From contig JBDTVS010000081.1 of NCBI GenBank assembly GCA_040007095.1, forward strand, positions 1-40,728: a stretch of 40,728 nt of DNA, written 5' to 3'. Both the position numbers and the translations under genes were made by a program. The stretch comes from JBDTVS01 sp040007095 (GTDB lineage: Bacteria > Acidobacteriota > Vicinamibacteria > Vicinamibacterales > CAVVIG01). The first letter of the stretch is position 1; every line of letters starts with the position of its first letter. This document shows positions 1-7,867 of the stretch, in pieces. A model generated the notes under the pieces. That model had not been told where the DNA came from and did not search any database. It was given only the letters and a program-made list of their open reading frames with translations.

Positions 1-1674
1 GCGCTCCAGGATTCGTTCGTCGGCGCCCAGGACCTTTTCCTCGTACTCCTTCAACGCGGGCGTGATGAACCGCTCGCCTCCGGCAATCGTCTGCTTCCGG
101 TGGTAATCGGGCGGAACCGCATGCAGGTTCGACTTCGAGACCTCGATGTAATAGCCGAACACGCGGTTGTAGCGAACCTTCAGCGACGAGATCCCGGTGC
201 GTGCGCGTTCGCGATCTTCCATCTCGGCGATCACCTGCTTGCCCGATCGGCTGATCCCCGTGAGCGCATCCAGGTCCGGGTCCACGCCGTCCCGCGTGAA
301 ACCGCCGTCGCGTGCGAGAACCGGGGGCTCGTCCACCAGAGTGCGCGCAATCTCGTGGCGCACGTCCGGGACATCGTCCAACTCGGCGACGAGGGATCGT
401 ACGAGCGGCGCCTGCAGGTCGGTCAGCACGGTGCGCACACGGGGAATCAGGGCGAGCGAGCGCTCGAGCCCGACGAGGTCGCGAGGCCCCGCGGTCCCGA
501 GCGCCGCCCGGGCGACCAGCCGCTCGAGGTCGAGCACCGGCTTGACCGCCTCGCGAAGCTTGCCGCGCTCGGTCGAGCGGTACGCCAGCTCTTCCACGGC
601 GTCGAGTCGGTCGCGAATCGGTTCGAGCGCGACGAGCGGGCGCAGCAGCCAGGCGCGCAGCAGGCGGCTGCCCATCGACGTCACCGTGCGATCCAACTCG
701 TTCAGCAGGGAGCCCTCCCGGCCGCCGTCTGCGCCTTCGAGGATTTCGAGATGCTTGAGGGTGGTCGGATCGACGAGCAGGTGATCCGCCCGCTGCCGGT
801 AGGCGATCGCGCGGACATGCGCGAGGTCGGCTTTCTGGGTGTCGCGCAGATAGTGGACCAGTGCGCCGGCCGCCGCCACGGCGAACGGATGCCGGTCGAG
901 CCCGAAGCCGTCGAGCGTGCCGGCCTGCAGCTGATCGAGCAGGACTCGCCGCGCCGACTCGGGGTCGAACATCCACCCGTCGACCGGCGTGACCGAAGGG
1001 CCGGAAGTGGCAATCGCCGGGCAGGCAGCCAGGATCGCCGGCGACAGTTGGCCCGGCGTGACGCCCGCCGGCACCACGATCTCTCGCGGCCTGAGCACTG
1101 CCAGTTCGTCGGCGAGCGCCTGGATCCCATCGGCGCCGGCGTATTCGGCGGCGGAGAACTCCCCCGTGGAGAGATCGAGAAGGGCGACGCCAATCGTCCC
1201 CCCGTCATCGCGGCGTCCTGCGTGGCGGGGGCCGCTCGACGCCTGAGCCGCACCGCCGGCCAGGAATGGCGGCGGCGCAATTGCCATCAGGAACGCGGGC
1301 TCGCGGGCGTCGAGGTAGCTGGCATCGGTCAGGGTTCCGGGGGAGACGACGCGGACGACCTCGCGCTTGACGATGCCCTTGGCTTTGCGCGGGTCTTCGA
1401 CCTGATCGCAAATCGCGACCCGGAATCCCTTCCTGACGAGCCGGGCGATGTAGCCGTCGACGGCGTGAAACGGCACGCCGCACATGGGAATGCCGCCGCC
1501 GTTGGTGTCTTTTGACCTGGAGGTGAGCGTCAGTTCGAGGGCACGCGACGCGACCAGCGCGTCTTCGTAGAACATCTCGTAGAAGTCGCCCATGCGAAAC
1601 AGCAGAATCGCGTCGCGATTCTGCTGCTTGGCGTCGAGATACTGGCGCATCGCCGGCGTCACGGACGCTGACAT
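1..1674 (-). CDS. mutS: DNA mismatch repair protein MutS, 3' part cut by window edge
   Basis: MutS recognises mismatched base pairs and recruits MutL for strand-directed repair. Reading the minus strand from 1674 to 1 gives 558 codons without a stop. Residues 22-36 contain the mismatch-binding segment FRMGDFYEMFYED, whose F31-Y32-E33 matches the Phe-X-Glu that wedges into the mismatch. CGVPFHA follows in domain I, then the connector (LLDLSTGEFSAAEY), the lever and the clamp (VRYNRVFGYYIEVSK). The sequence ends at the clamp-lever junction (PALKEYEEKVL), so the ATPase domain lies outside the window; the family is usually about 850-900 residues. ATG at 1674 was chosen because TPAMRQYL then sits as close to the N terminus as in E. 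coli MutS. In-frame ATGs at 1701 and 1710 are possible. No strong ribosome site decides it. The gene diverges from tsaB. Confidence 0.96.
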   Translation of the reverse strand, partial: MSASVTPAMRQYLDAKQQNRDAILLFRMGDFYEMFYEDALVASRALELTLTSRSKDTNGGGIPMCGVPFHAVDGYIARLVRKGFRVAICDQVEDPRKAKGIVKREVVRVVSPGTLTDASYLDAREPAFLMAIAPPPFLAGGAAQASSGPRHAGRRDDGGTIGVALLDLSTGEFSAAEYAGADGIQALADELAVLRPREIVVPAGVTPGQLSPAILAACPAIATSGPSVTPVDGWMFDPESARRVLLDQLQAGTLDGFGLDRHPFAVAAAGALVHYLRDTQKADLAHVRAIAYRQRADHLLVDPTTLKHLEILEGADGGREGSLLNELDRTVTSMGSRLLRAWLLRPLVALEPIRDRLDAVEELAYRSTERGKLREAVKPVLDLERLVARAALGTAGPRDLVGLERSLALIPRVRTVLTDLQAPLVRSLVAELDDVPDVRHEIARTLVDEPPVLARDGGFTRDGVDPDLDALTGISRSGKQVIAEMEDRERARTGISSLKVRYNRVFGYYIEVSKSNLHAVPPDYHRKQTIAGGERFITPALKEYEEKVLGADERILER

Positions 1675-1841
1675 ATCCTTGTAGTCTAGAACATTCGTCA
1701 TTTCGGGCATTCGGTCATCGGGTCTGCAGTCGGCTCTCTGCTCACCGGATGGCTCGATCGAACGTGGCGGGATGATCAATTCCACATGATCCGATACCAC
1801 GTCACCTGTCTCTCAACGACGATGACCAGATTCGAGACTCG
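1675..1841. other. divergent spacer between mutS and tsaB
   Basis: These 167 bases separate the mutS start from the tsaB start and should hold promoters for both directions. I see no convincing -35/-10 pair, hairpin or RNA gene. The in-frame ATGs at 1701 and 1710 would shorten the spacer if mutS starts earlier. Confidence 0.4.
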
Positions 1842-2573
1842 ATGATGCGCGTACTGGCCCTGGACACGTCGACGCGCGCGGGGGGCGTCGCCCTGGTCGA
1901 AGACCACCGTGTGCTCGACGAGCGGCTCGGCGATGCGGGGCGCACGCACGGCGAGCGTCTGCCGCGCGAGATTCTCGACCTGCTCGATCGTTGCGGCCTC
2001 ACCACGGCCGACGTCGATCTGTTCGCGGTGGCCTGTGGTCCCGGTTCCTTTACGGGCTTGCGCATCGGCATCGCGACCCAGCAGGGGCTCGCGTTCGTCC
2101 ATCGGCGGCCGATGGCGGCCGTCTCAGCGCTCGAGGCGCTGGCGCATGCGGCCAGCGGCGAGGCGGCGCCAGGCTCGGTGGTGGCCGCGTGGATGGACGC
2201 GCAACGCCGCGATGTGTTCAGTGCCGTGTACCGTGTGGCGCCGTTTGACGTGTTCGATCCGCGCCGGTTGGTCGAGATTGATCAGCCACAGGTCGCGGCG
2301 CCGGCCGTGATACTCGAGCGCTGGCGGAAGGCCGATGCGGACCGACCGGCCGTCTTCATCGGCGACGGCGCGACGGCGTTCGCCGACAGCATTGGCGCGG
2401 CGTACCCCGACGCGACGATCATGCCCCATCCCGCACTGGCGGGCGCCATCGGCCGAATCGGCGCGGCTCAGGCCGCGCAGGGGCGCGTGACGGATCCGGC
2501 CGCCATCCGCGCGCTCTACATCAGGCGTCCCGACGCCGAGGTCGAGCGCGAGAAGAGGCAGACGACCCGGTGA
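1842..2573 (+). CDS. tsaB: tRNA threonylcarbamoyladenosine biosynthesis protein TsaB
   Basis: TsaB is the scaffold partner of TsaD and TsaE in making N6-threonylcarbamoyl-adenosine (t6A) at position 37 of ANN-decoding tRNAs in the cytoplasm. The 243-residue product has the usual length. It opens with the ASKHA-fold strand RVLALDTSTRAGGVAL and has the TsaB signature CGPGSFTGLRIG near residue 70. There are two adjacent ATGs (1842 and 1845) and no clear Shine-Dalgarno sequence, so the exact start is uncertain by one codon. The stop overlaps the GTG start of rimI by four bases, so the two are likely translationally coupled; tsaB-rimI adjacency is common in bacteria. Confidence 0.95.
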   Translation: MMRVLALDTSTRAGGVALVEDHRVLDERLGDAGRTHGERLPREILDLLDRCGLTTADVDLFAVACGPGSFTGLRIGIATQQGLAFVHRRPMAAVSALEALAHAASGEAAPGSVVAAWMDAQRRDVFSAVYRVAPFDVFDPRRLVEIDQPQVAAPAVILERWRKADADRPAVFIGDGATAFADSIGAAYPDATIMPHPALAGAIGRIGAAQAAQGRVTDPAAIRALYIRRPDAEVEREKRQTTR

Positions 2574-3025
2574 TTACCATCGCATCGGTCGGCGCGGGGC
2601 CTGATCTCGATGCGGTGCTTGCCATTGAGGCCGAGGCGTTCAGCAGCCCATGGACCCGCGAGATGTATCTTGCGGAGCTCGAGAACGCGGGTGTGTCGTT
2701 CTGCTTTCTGGCGCGAGACGAAGGGGGGCAGGCGGTCGGCTTCTGCTCGTTCTGGCGCATCGTCGACGAGTTGCACATCAACAACCTGGCGGTGGTGCCT
2801 GCCTGTCGACGGCGCGGTATCGCCAGCACGCTGCTGATGTTCGTGCTGAAGAAGGGCGTGGCGCTCGGTGCCCGCAGCGCGACGCTCGAGGTGCGGCGCT
2901 CGAACGAAGACGCCCGGCGCCTGTACGAGCGTTTCGGATTTGTCTCGTCCGGCGTGCGGCGCGCGTACTACTCGAATCCCGTTGAAGACGCACTGGTGAT
3001 GTGGCGCGCGGATCTCGCGGTGTGA
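2570..3025 (+). CDS. rimI: ribosomal-protein-alanine N-acetyltransferase RimI (GNAT family)
   Basis: RimI transfers an acetyl group from acetyl-CoA to the N-terminal alanine of ribosomal protein S18 and possibly other proteins. The 151-residue product is a single GNAT domain of typical size. Visible signatures are FSSPWTREMYLAEL near the N terminus, the strand LHINNLAVVPACRRRGIAS, which carries the acetyl-CoA pyrophosphate loop (R-R-G-I-A), and the C-terminal ARRLYERFGF. The GTG start at 2570 shares the sequence GTGA with the tsaB stop. Substrate assignment rests on the tsaB neighbourhood and overall similarity; another N-terminal acetyltransferase specificity cannot be excluded. Confidence 0.92.
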   Translation: MITIASVGAGPDLDAVLAIEAEAFSSPWTREMYLAELENAGVSFCFLARDEGGQAVGFCSFWRIVDELHINNLAVVPACRRRGIASTLLMFVLKKGVALGARSATLEVRRSNEDARRLYERFGFVSSGVRRAYYSNPVEDALVMWRADLAV

Positions 3026-3055
3026 TGTGGCCGCCGTTTCCCAGGATCGTGCGAT

Positions 3056-3085
3056 GAACACGGCTCACCTGAACACGGCTCACCT
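3056..3085. repeat. perfect 15-bp tandem duplication
   Basis: GAACACGGCTCACCT occurs twice head to tail (3056-3070 and 3071-3085) in the spacer between rimI and the DUF465 gene. It is a simple direct duplication and does not form a hairpin. It lies just upstream of, and touches, the candidate promoter at 3085-3113. Confidence 0.9.
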
Positions 3086-3113
3086 TGCAACCCCGATTCG
3101 GCTGTGCTAGCTT
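3085..3113 (+). promoter_or_regulatory. candidate promoter for the DUF465 gene
   Basis: TTGCAA (3085-3090) is followed after 17 bases by TAGCTT (3108-3113), preceded by TGTGC. The -35 is close to consensus and the -10 is poor. It would give a leader of about 70 bases before the strong ribosome-binding site AAGGAGG at 3179-3185. It is assigned by position and spacing only. Confidence 0.3.
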
Positions 3114-3191
3114 TCGCCTTGAAACGCCGGGATCGCCATGCCGCCGCACGAGCCGACCCCTCTGACCTAGCCACGTTCAAGGAGGCGGAGC

Positions 3192-3434
3192 ATGAATGGG
3201 CAGTCACAGTACGCCAAGGAACTGCTGCAGACGGACGAAGAATTCCACAGTCTCTCCGACCAGCACCGCCAGCTCGACGATCGCATCCACGAACTCACAT
3301 CGAAGCCTTACCTTTCCGAACCCGAACAGCTCGAAGAAGTCACTCTCAAGAAACAGAAGCTGCAGCTGAAGGACCGCATGGAGGACATCCTGCGGCGCCG
3401 TCAGCGGGAAGAGAATCAATCGGCCCGCGGTTGA
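3192..3434 (+). CDS. small DUF465 (YdcH-like) coiled-coil protein
   Basis: This is an 80-residue, highly charged, helix-forming protein without a signal peptide or membrane segment. The pattern of a short helix (LLQTDEEFHSLSDQHRQLDDRIHELT), a linker (SKPYLSEPEQLEE) and a second Lys-rich helix (LKKQKLQLKDRMEDILRRR) matches the DUF465/YdcH family. Its molecular function is not established. ATG at 3192 is well supported by a near-perfect ribosome-binding site, AAGGAGG, six bases upstream, the strongest in the window, which suggests abundant expression. The gene appears to be its own transcription unit, with a candidate promoter at 3085-3113 and a GC-rich hairpin 16 bases after the stop. Confidence 0.9.
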   Translation: MNGQSQYAKELLQTDEEFHSLSDQHRQLDDRIHELTSKPYLSEPEQLEEVTLKKQKLQLKDRMEDILRRRQREENQSARG

Positions 3435-3450
3435 CTGCCTGTCGCTGATG

Positions 3451-3486
3451 GACGCGGGCCGACACTGCGGCGGCCCGCGTCTTGTC
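3451..3486 (+). terminator. hairpin terminator after the DUF465 gene
   Basis: GACGCGGGCCG (3451-3461) is the exact reverse complement of CGGCCCGCGTC (3471-3481), giving an 11-bp GC-rich stem with a 9-base loop, followed by TTGTC. The U tract is short, as is usual in GC-rich genomes. It sits between the DUF465 gene and psd and probably separates the two transcription units. Confidence 0.7.
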
Positions 3487-3534
3487 GCCCGCCGGCTGTC
3501 CCGGGCCGGGTGAGTGACCGGGTAAGATAGGGGA

Positions 3535-4164
3535 GTGCGGCTCGATCGCGCGGGATTCCCGTTCATCATCGGTGCGTTCGTTCTTGCGGCCATTGCGGGT
3601 CTGGTCGTCGGGTGGCCGCTTGCGATCGTGTTTGTCGCGCTCGGTGCGTTCTGCGTGTTCTTCTTTCGTGATCCTTCCCGCGTCCCGCCAGCGGCGGGCG
3701 CCGATGCGATCTTGTCTCCGGCGGACGGCCGCGTGCTCGTCGCCGGCCCCGCCGCGGCTGGTGCGGCGCCCGACGGCCAGTGGCAGCAGATCAGCATCTT
3801 CCTGTCGTTGATGGATGTGCACGTGAATCGCATGCCGGTGTCCGGCCGCGTGACTCGCGTGAGCTACATGCCGGGCAAGTTTCTACCCGCGTTCAAGCAC
3901 GACGCCGCGACCGCCAACGAGCGCAGCGAGATCTGGGTCGAGCACCGCGGACAATCGGTGGTCGTTCGCCAGATCGTCGGCTTCCTCGCGCGCCGTGTGG
4001 TGTGCAGGGTCGCGTCCGGCTCGAACGTGCTGGCCGGCGATCGCATCGGGGTGATGAAATTCGGATCGCGCATGGACGTGTTCCTGCCGCCGAGTGCGAC
4101 GCTGTCGGTCAGTGTCGGCCAGAAAGTCCGCGGCGGTGAGACCGTCATCGCGGTGCTACACTGA
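3535..4164 (+). CDS. psd: phosphatidylserine decarboxylase proenzyme (short, pyruvoyl-dependent)
   Basis: The enzyme decarboxylates phosphatidylserine to phosphatidylethanolamine at the inner membrane. The 209-residue product is the short PSD-A form. It has an N-terminal hydrophobic stretch (FIIGAFVLAAIAGLVVGWPLAIVFVALGA is broken here into two helices, about residues 9-40), the LSPADGRVL motif, MDVHVNRMPVSG with its conserved histidine, and KFGSRMDVFLP near the C terminus. Self-cleavage between G177 and S178 would create the pyruvoyl prosthetic group and two subunits. GTG at 3535 is the start; the purine-rich GGGGA directly before it is unusually close, so the start is slightly uncertain. 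Its partner pssA lies downstream, making the substrate. Confidence 0.94.
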   Translation: MRLDRAGFPFIIGAFVLAAIAGLVVGWPLAIVFVALGAFCVFFFRDPSRVPPAAGADAILSPADGRVLVAGPAAAGAAPDGQWQQISIFLSLMDVHVNRMPVSGRVTRVSYMPGKFLPAFKHDAATANERSEIWVEHRGQSVVVRQIVGFLARRVVCRVASGSNVLAGDRIGVMKFGSRMDVFLPPSATLSVSVGQKVRGGETVIAVLH

Positions 4165-4167
4165 CCG

Positions 4168-4205
4168 GGCAGAGGATCGAATCATCACGCATCAGGGTCT
4201 CTGCC
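4168..4205 (+). repeat. stem-loop directly after psd
   Basis: GGCAGAG (4168-4174) and CTCTGCC (4199-4205) can form a 7-bp stem with a 24-base loop, beginning four bases after the psd stop codon. No U tract follows, so it may be a weak terminator, an mRNA stabiliser, or chance. The rest of the spacer to pssA (4206-4357) shows no recognisable element. Confidence 0.4.
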
Positions 4206-4357
4206 GGCGGTGGAATCAGCGACGAGATGATTAGATGGACTTGCCTTCTCGGAAGTATTACCGGCCGCTCCGTTGTCGCGCCCGGAGAGTCGCCGTCAAC
4301 AACGGGGTCAAGTGGTACTGCCTCAGCGGGTACAGGCTTCTAGACGGTGAGTGGAAC

Positions 4358-5209
4358 ATGCTGACACAGGAAGAGGGGCGGCTCCGGTTTCTCCGTCGGC
4401 GGCACGAGTCGCCGCGGCGGCGGTTTCGGCGCGGTGTCTACTTGTTGCCCAGTCTGTTCACCATGGGTCACATGTTCTGCGGCTACGCGTGCGTCGTGTA
4501 TGCCACACGCGGCGAATTCGAGACCGCCGCACCGTTTATCGGCGTCGCGATTGTCCTCGACATGCTCGACGGGCGGATCGCGAGGATGACCGGCACCGCG
4601 AGTGAGTTCGGTGTGCAGTTCGACTCGCTGGCGGACATCATCACGTTCGGGATCGCTCCCGCGATTCTGGCTTTCGAATGGGGGCTGGTCTCGCTTGGCC
4701 GCTTGGGATGGGCCGCCGGATTCATGTTCCTGGCCGCCGCCGCCATGCGGTTGGCGCGCTTCAATATCCAGAGCGCTGCGGGCGGCGACAAGCGCTACTT
4801 CGTAGGTTTACCCAGCCCGGCGGCGGCCGCCATCCCAGCCGCCACGGTGTACGCGACGGCGTCCGTCTTTCCCACTGGGATTCATGATTACCGAAGCGCG
4901 CTGCCCGTGCTCGTCGTCGTGCTCGTGCCGGCGATTCTCATGGTCAGCAAGATTCGCTTTCGCAGCTTCAAGACCTTCGACCTGCAGACGCGACGGCCAT
5001 ACACCGTATTGCTGTTGATTGCCGCAGGAATCGTCCTGGTGACGACCCATCCTCGCTATGTGCTCCTGGGCACGGCCTACACCTACCTGTCGTCCGCCTT
5101 CATTGGCATGGCGATTACGCGATTCCAGCACCGCGGCGGCCGCATTCCGGCACCGACGAGCGAATCGCCCGCCGAGCACCAGAACGACCGCGATTCAGCG
5201 GCCGTATGA
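4358..5209 (+). CDS. pssA: CDP-diacylglycerol--serine O-phosphatidyltransferase
   Basis: PssA condenses CDP-diacylglycerol with L-serine to give phosphatidylserine, the substrate of Psd encoded just upstream. With ATG 4358 the product is 283 residues, a multi-pass inner-membrane protein. The CDP-alcohol phosphotransferase motif is complete: D71-G72, A75-R76, G85, D89 and D93 in DGRIARMTG followed by SEFGVQFDSLAD. The start at 4358 was chosen because GGTGAG lies seven bases upstream and the preceding in-frame residues from ATG 4235 (41 codons) look non-native. The longer form remains possible. The gene converges on actD with only 8 bases between their stops and no terminator visible there. Confidence 0.93.
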   Translation: MLTQEEGRLRFLRRRHESPRRRFRRGVYLLPSLFTMGHMFCGYACVVYATRGEFETAAPFIGVAIVLDMLDGRIARMTGTASEFGVQFDSLADIITFGIAPAILAFEWGLVSLGRLGWAAGFMFLAAAAMRLARFNIQSAAGGDKRYFVGLPSPAAAAIPAATVYATASVFPTGIHDYRSALPVLVVVLVPAILMVSKIRFRSFKTFDLQTRRPYTVLLLIAAGIVLVTTHPRYVLLGTAYTYLSSAFIGMAITRFQHRGGRIPAPTSESPAEHQNDRDSAAV

Positions 5210-5217
5210 TCTCAGGC

Positions 5218-5718
5218 TTAGGAAAGCGTCTTGAGTTGACCGCCGTGGACGGTCAGTGCGCGCTCGAGCGCGTCGAGCGGCGCGGTGGGGTTGTCGAGAC
5301 CGACGAGAATGCGTCCATCTGATACCGCCAGGTCGTACAGCTTCGGCCGCCGCCTGGGCATCTGTGCCGTGACCAGCAGTGTGGCCACCGTGGACAGCAC
5401 CGCGAACAGCATCGTCACTTCGAACATGATGATGAGGTTGGGCCAGGTCGCGACGATCCGCATTCCGCCGGTCGGCAACGGCCACGCTCGCTCGGTCATC
5501 TGGGTCAGCCAGTAGGCGAATGCCAGGCCGACGGCACCGCCAGTGCCGGCGAGCCAGAACATCCACGTCGCTTTGTCGCGACTGCCAAACCGATGCGACT
5601 CAAACGGCTCCGACGAGATCACCGTGATTTCCCGGTCCGCCACACCGGCCGCCCGCAGCCGATCGACGGCGGCTTGCGCGGACTCCGGGTCGGCGTAGAG
5701 CGCGTAGACGGCGCTCAT
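5218..5718 (-). CDS. actD: alternative complex III subunit ActD (DUF3341)
   Basis: ActD is a small membrane subunit of alternative complex III, a quinol oxidoreductase. The 166-residue product begins with a ferredoxin-like soluble region (YALYADPESAQAAVDRLRAAG) that matches DUF3341. Two membrane helices follow, about residues 48-75 (WMFWLAGTGGAVGLAFAYWL) and 95-120 (IIMFEVTMLFAVLSTVATLL), then a cytoplasmic tail. Its ATG overlaps the actC stop in an ATGA arrangement. It is the last gene of the operon seen here; pssA converges on it immediately, leaving no room for a downstream actE or actF. ActD is the subunit that most clearly favours ACIII over the related Qrc complex. Confidence 0.92.
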   Translation of the reverse strand: MSAVYALYADPESAQAAVDRLRAAGVADREITVISSEPFESHRFGSRDKATWMFWLAGTGGAVGLAFAYWLTQMTERAWPLPTGGMRIVATWPNLIIMFEVTMLFAVLSTVATLLVTAQMPRRRPKLYDLAVSDGRILVGLDNPTAPLDALERALTVHGGQLKTLS

Positions 5719-7079
5719 GGCTCAGTCCTCGCCACGAAAAGCGCCTGCTCGTCGTCGCGCGCCTCGACGGACTCGGCCGCGTGTGCCGGATGAGCGCCCA
5801 CCTTCAGTTCCCACACGGAGATGATCGGGACCAGCTTCGCGAAGAGGACGTACAGCAGCGACATCGCGGCAAATGTCGAGATCGTGATGATGATCTCGAC
5901 CGGGCGCGGCCGATAGGTGCCCCAGCTATAGGGCAGGTACTTGTGACCAAGTGACGGCACGATGATCAGAAACCGTTCGAGCCACATGCCGACGAGGACG
6001 CAGCTGGACGCCACCACACAGCCGGCAATCGTCCGAGTCTTCTTGAGGGCCAGGATGGGGAACGGGATCACGAAGTTGCACACGACCATGGTCCAGTAGA
6101 GCGGCGCAAACGCGCCGCTCTGCGTGGCGCGGAACACCGCCATCTCGGCGGTCTCGTTGCCGTACCAGACGGTCAGGCGCTCGGCGAAGACGAAGTATGC
6201 CCACAACAGGCTCATCATCAGCAGTAACTTGCCGAGGTTCTGGAAGTGGACCGGGTGCAGGTATTCCTCGAGGTGGAGGAACGTGCGCAGCAACGCCATC
6301 GCGATGATGAGCGCGGCAATCCCGCTGAAGATCGCGCCGGCGACGAAGTAGGGACCGAAGATGGTCGAGTGCCAACCCGGGACGGGCGCCATCGAGAAGT
6401 CGAAGGACACGATCGTGTGCACCGACACGGCCACCGGAAGGATGGCGATGGCCATGATCTCCATCGCCGTCTCGAGGCGGTTCCACTGCTTGGTGGTGCC
6501 GCGCCAGCCGAGCGAGACGACCCCGTAGCAGCGGTGCCGCCAGCCGGTGGTGCGGTCTCGGACCAGCGCGAGATCCGGAATCATGGGCAGGAAGAGGAAC
6601 AGCACGCTGCCCGTCAGGTAGGCCGTGATCGCGAAGAAGTCCCAGACCAGCGGCGACCTGAAATTCGGCCAGATGCCACGCTGGTTAGGATACGGGATGA
6701 GCCAGAAGAAGAGCCACGGCCGGCCCAGGTGGATGATCGGAAACATCGCGCCGATCATCAAGGCGAATACCGTGATGGCCTCCGCGCAGCGCGTGACGGG
6801 GCGGCGCCACCTGGCGTTGACCAGCCGCAAGATCGCGGAGATGAGCGTGCCGGCATGGCTGATGCCGATCCAGAACACGAAGTTCGTGACGTAGAACGCC
6901 CAGAAAATTGGCCACCGGACACCGGTGAGCCCGAACCCCCAGTACATCTGGTAGACCCACGTGCCCAGCCCCGTAGCGACGATGGCGCCAAGAAACGCGA
7001 CCAGTACCCAGAACCGCGCCGACGTCGTCAGCAGCGGCCGGAGGAGATCGTCGGTGAGCCGGCGGTCGGCGTCGCTCAT
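5715..7079 (-). CDS. actC: alternative complex III membrane subunit ActC (NrfD/PsrC family)
   Basis: ActC is the integral membrane subunit that carries the quinol site in ACIII and sits beneath the iron-sulfur subunit. The 454-residue product is strongly hydrophobic with about ten predicted helices, in the NrfD/PsrC polysulfide-reductase fold. Visible family segments include GISHAGTLISAILRL, HLGRPWLFFWLIPYPN and VSVHTIVSFDFS followed by PGWHSTIFGPYFVAGAI, with conserved histidines and acidic residues in the helices. ATG at 7079 overlaps the actB2 stop as ATGA, and its own stop overlaps actD the same way, implying tight translational coupling. A second NrfD-type subunit (ActF), present in many ACIII operons, is absent from this window. 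Confidence 0.94.
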   Translation of the reverse strand: MSDADRRLTDDLLRPLLTTSARFWVLVAFLGAIVATGLGTWVYQMYWGFGLTGVRWPIFWAFYVTNFVFWIGISHAGTLISAILRLVNARWRRPVTRCAEAITVFALMIGAMFPIIHLGRPWLFFWLIPYPNQRGIWPNFRSPLVWDFFAITAYLTGSVLFLFLPMIPDLALVRDRTTGWRHRCYGVVSLGWRGTTKQWNRLETAMEIMAIAILPVAVSVHTIVSFDFSMAPVPGWHSTIFGPYFVAGAIFSGIAALIIAMALLRTFLHLEEYLHPVHFQNLGKLLLMMSLLWAYFVFAERLTVWYGNETAEMAVFRATQSGAFAPLYWTMVVCNFVIPFPILALKKTRTIAGCVVASSCVLVGMWLERFLIIVPSLGHKYLPYSWGTYRPRPVEIIITISTFAAMSLLYVLFAKLVPIISVWELKVGAHPAHAAESVEARDDEQALFVARTEP

Positions 7080-7768
7080 GTCTGAGACTGCCGCGCGAGG
7101 TAGGTGATTTTGGGCTGCGTGCCGAGGTCACCGAGCAACTGGGAGCCGCGCGGCGAGCGCGACAGACGGGAAACCGCGCTTTCCGGATCGTTCAAGTCGC
7201 CGAAGACCAGGGCCGTGGCCGGACACGATTGGGCGCAGGCCGTCTTCAGATCGCCATCCTTCTGGGGCTTCTCGTCGGCGGTGGCCTGGATCTCGGCCGC
7301 GTTGATGCGCTGCACGCAGAACGTGCATTTCTCCATCACGCCCACTTCGCGCACCGAGACGTCCGGATTGAGCTGGAGCTGGAGCGGCCGATCCCATTGC
7401 GGATTGAAGAAGTTGAAGAAGCGCACGTTGTACGGGCAGGCGTTCGCGCAATACCTCGTGCCGATGCAGCGGTTGTACACCTGCGCGTTCAACCCTTCCT
7501 CGGTGTGATGGCTGGCGTAGGTCGGGCAAACCGGCTCGCACGGCGCGGCGTCGCACTGCTGGCAGAGCACGGGGCGGAACGTCAGACGGGCATCCGGGAA
7601 GTCGCCCTCCCAATACCGTTCGACGCGGATCCAGTGCATCGCCCGGCCGGCGGCCGCCTGGTCCGGGCCGACGGTCGGAATATTGTTTTCGGCGCGGCAC
7701 GCGGTCACGCATGCCTCACACCCCGTGCAGCGATCGAGATCGACCGCCATTCCCCATCGATGTGCCAT
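7076..7768 (-). CDS. ACIII iron-sulfur subunit ActB2 (four-cluster ferredoxin), encoded separately
   Basis: This 230-residue ferredoxin-type protein passes electrons between the membrane quinone site and the cytochromes. It corresponds to the B2 half of ActB, or QrcC/PsrB-like subunits. Cysteine motifs are CTGCEACVTAC (from about residue 14), CQQCDAAPCEPVC, CIGTRYCANAC, and the paired CTFC and CAQSC. That is 15 cysteines; the third motif has Thr where a fourth Cys is usual (CIGC becomes CIGT). Three [4Fe-4S] plus one [3Fe-4S] cluster is therefore expected, the known ACIII set. No Tat signal is present, so it probably rides across the membrane with ActB1 or stays with its partner. ATG 7768 has GGGAG six bases upstream. 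A 99-base spacer with a stem-loop separates it from actB1. Confidence 0.92.
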   Translation of the reverse strand: MAHRWGMAVDLDRCTGCEACVTACRAENNIPTVGPDQAAAGRAMHWIRVERYWEGDFPDARLTFRPVLCQQCDAAPCEPVCPTYASHHTEEGLNAQVYNRCIGTRYCANACPYNVRFFNFFNPQWDRPLQLQLNPDVSVREVGVMEKCTFCVQRINAAEIQATADEKPQKDGDLKTACAQSCPATALVFGDLNDPESAVSRLSRSPRGSQLLGDLGTQPKITYLARQSQT

Positions 7769-7808
7769 TACTGCTCCCGGAATCTGCTCATCGAGTCTCT
7801 CGGTCTCT

Positions 7809-7864
7809 TGTCAGCAATCTCTGAACTGTCGATTACCGGCCGAGGACCGGGCAGATGGCTGACA
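7809..7864 (-). repeat. intercistronic stem-loop between actB1 and actB2
   Basis: TGTCAGC (7809-7815) and GCTGACA (7858-7864) are exact reverse complements. After one mismatched pair the stem continues with ATCT (7817-7820) against AGAT (7853-7856). An inner CCGG/CCGG pair could form within the loop. It ends four bases from the actB1 stop codon, in the only long gap of an otherwise overlapping operon. In the transcript it could stabilise or process the mRNA and adjust the amounts of the two subunits. Confidence 0.6.
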
Positions 7865-7867
7865 GAT

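Noticed and set aside
100..1515. Plus-strand open frame of 471 codons
   Set aside because: It is antisense to mutS, whose minus-strand frame carries clear MutS motifs.
4235..4357. Longer PssA with 41 extra N-terminal residues
   Set aside because: The added residues do not look like the family N terminus, and ATG 4358 has a good ribosome site.
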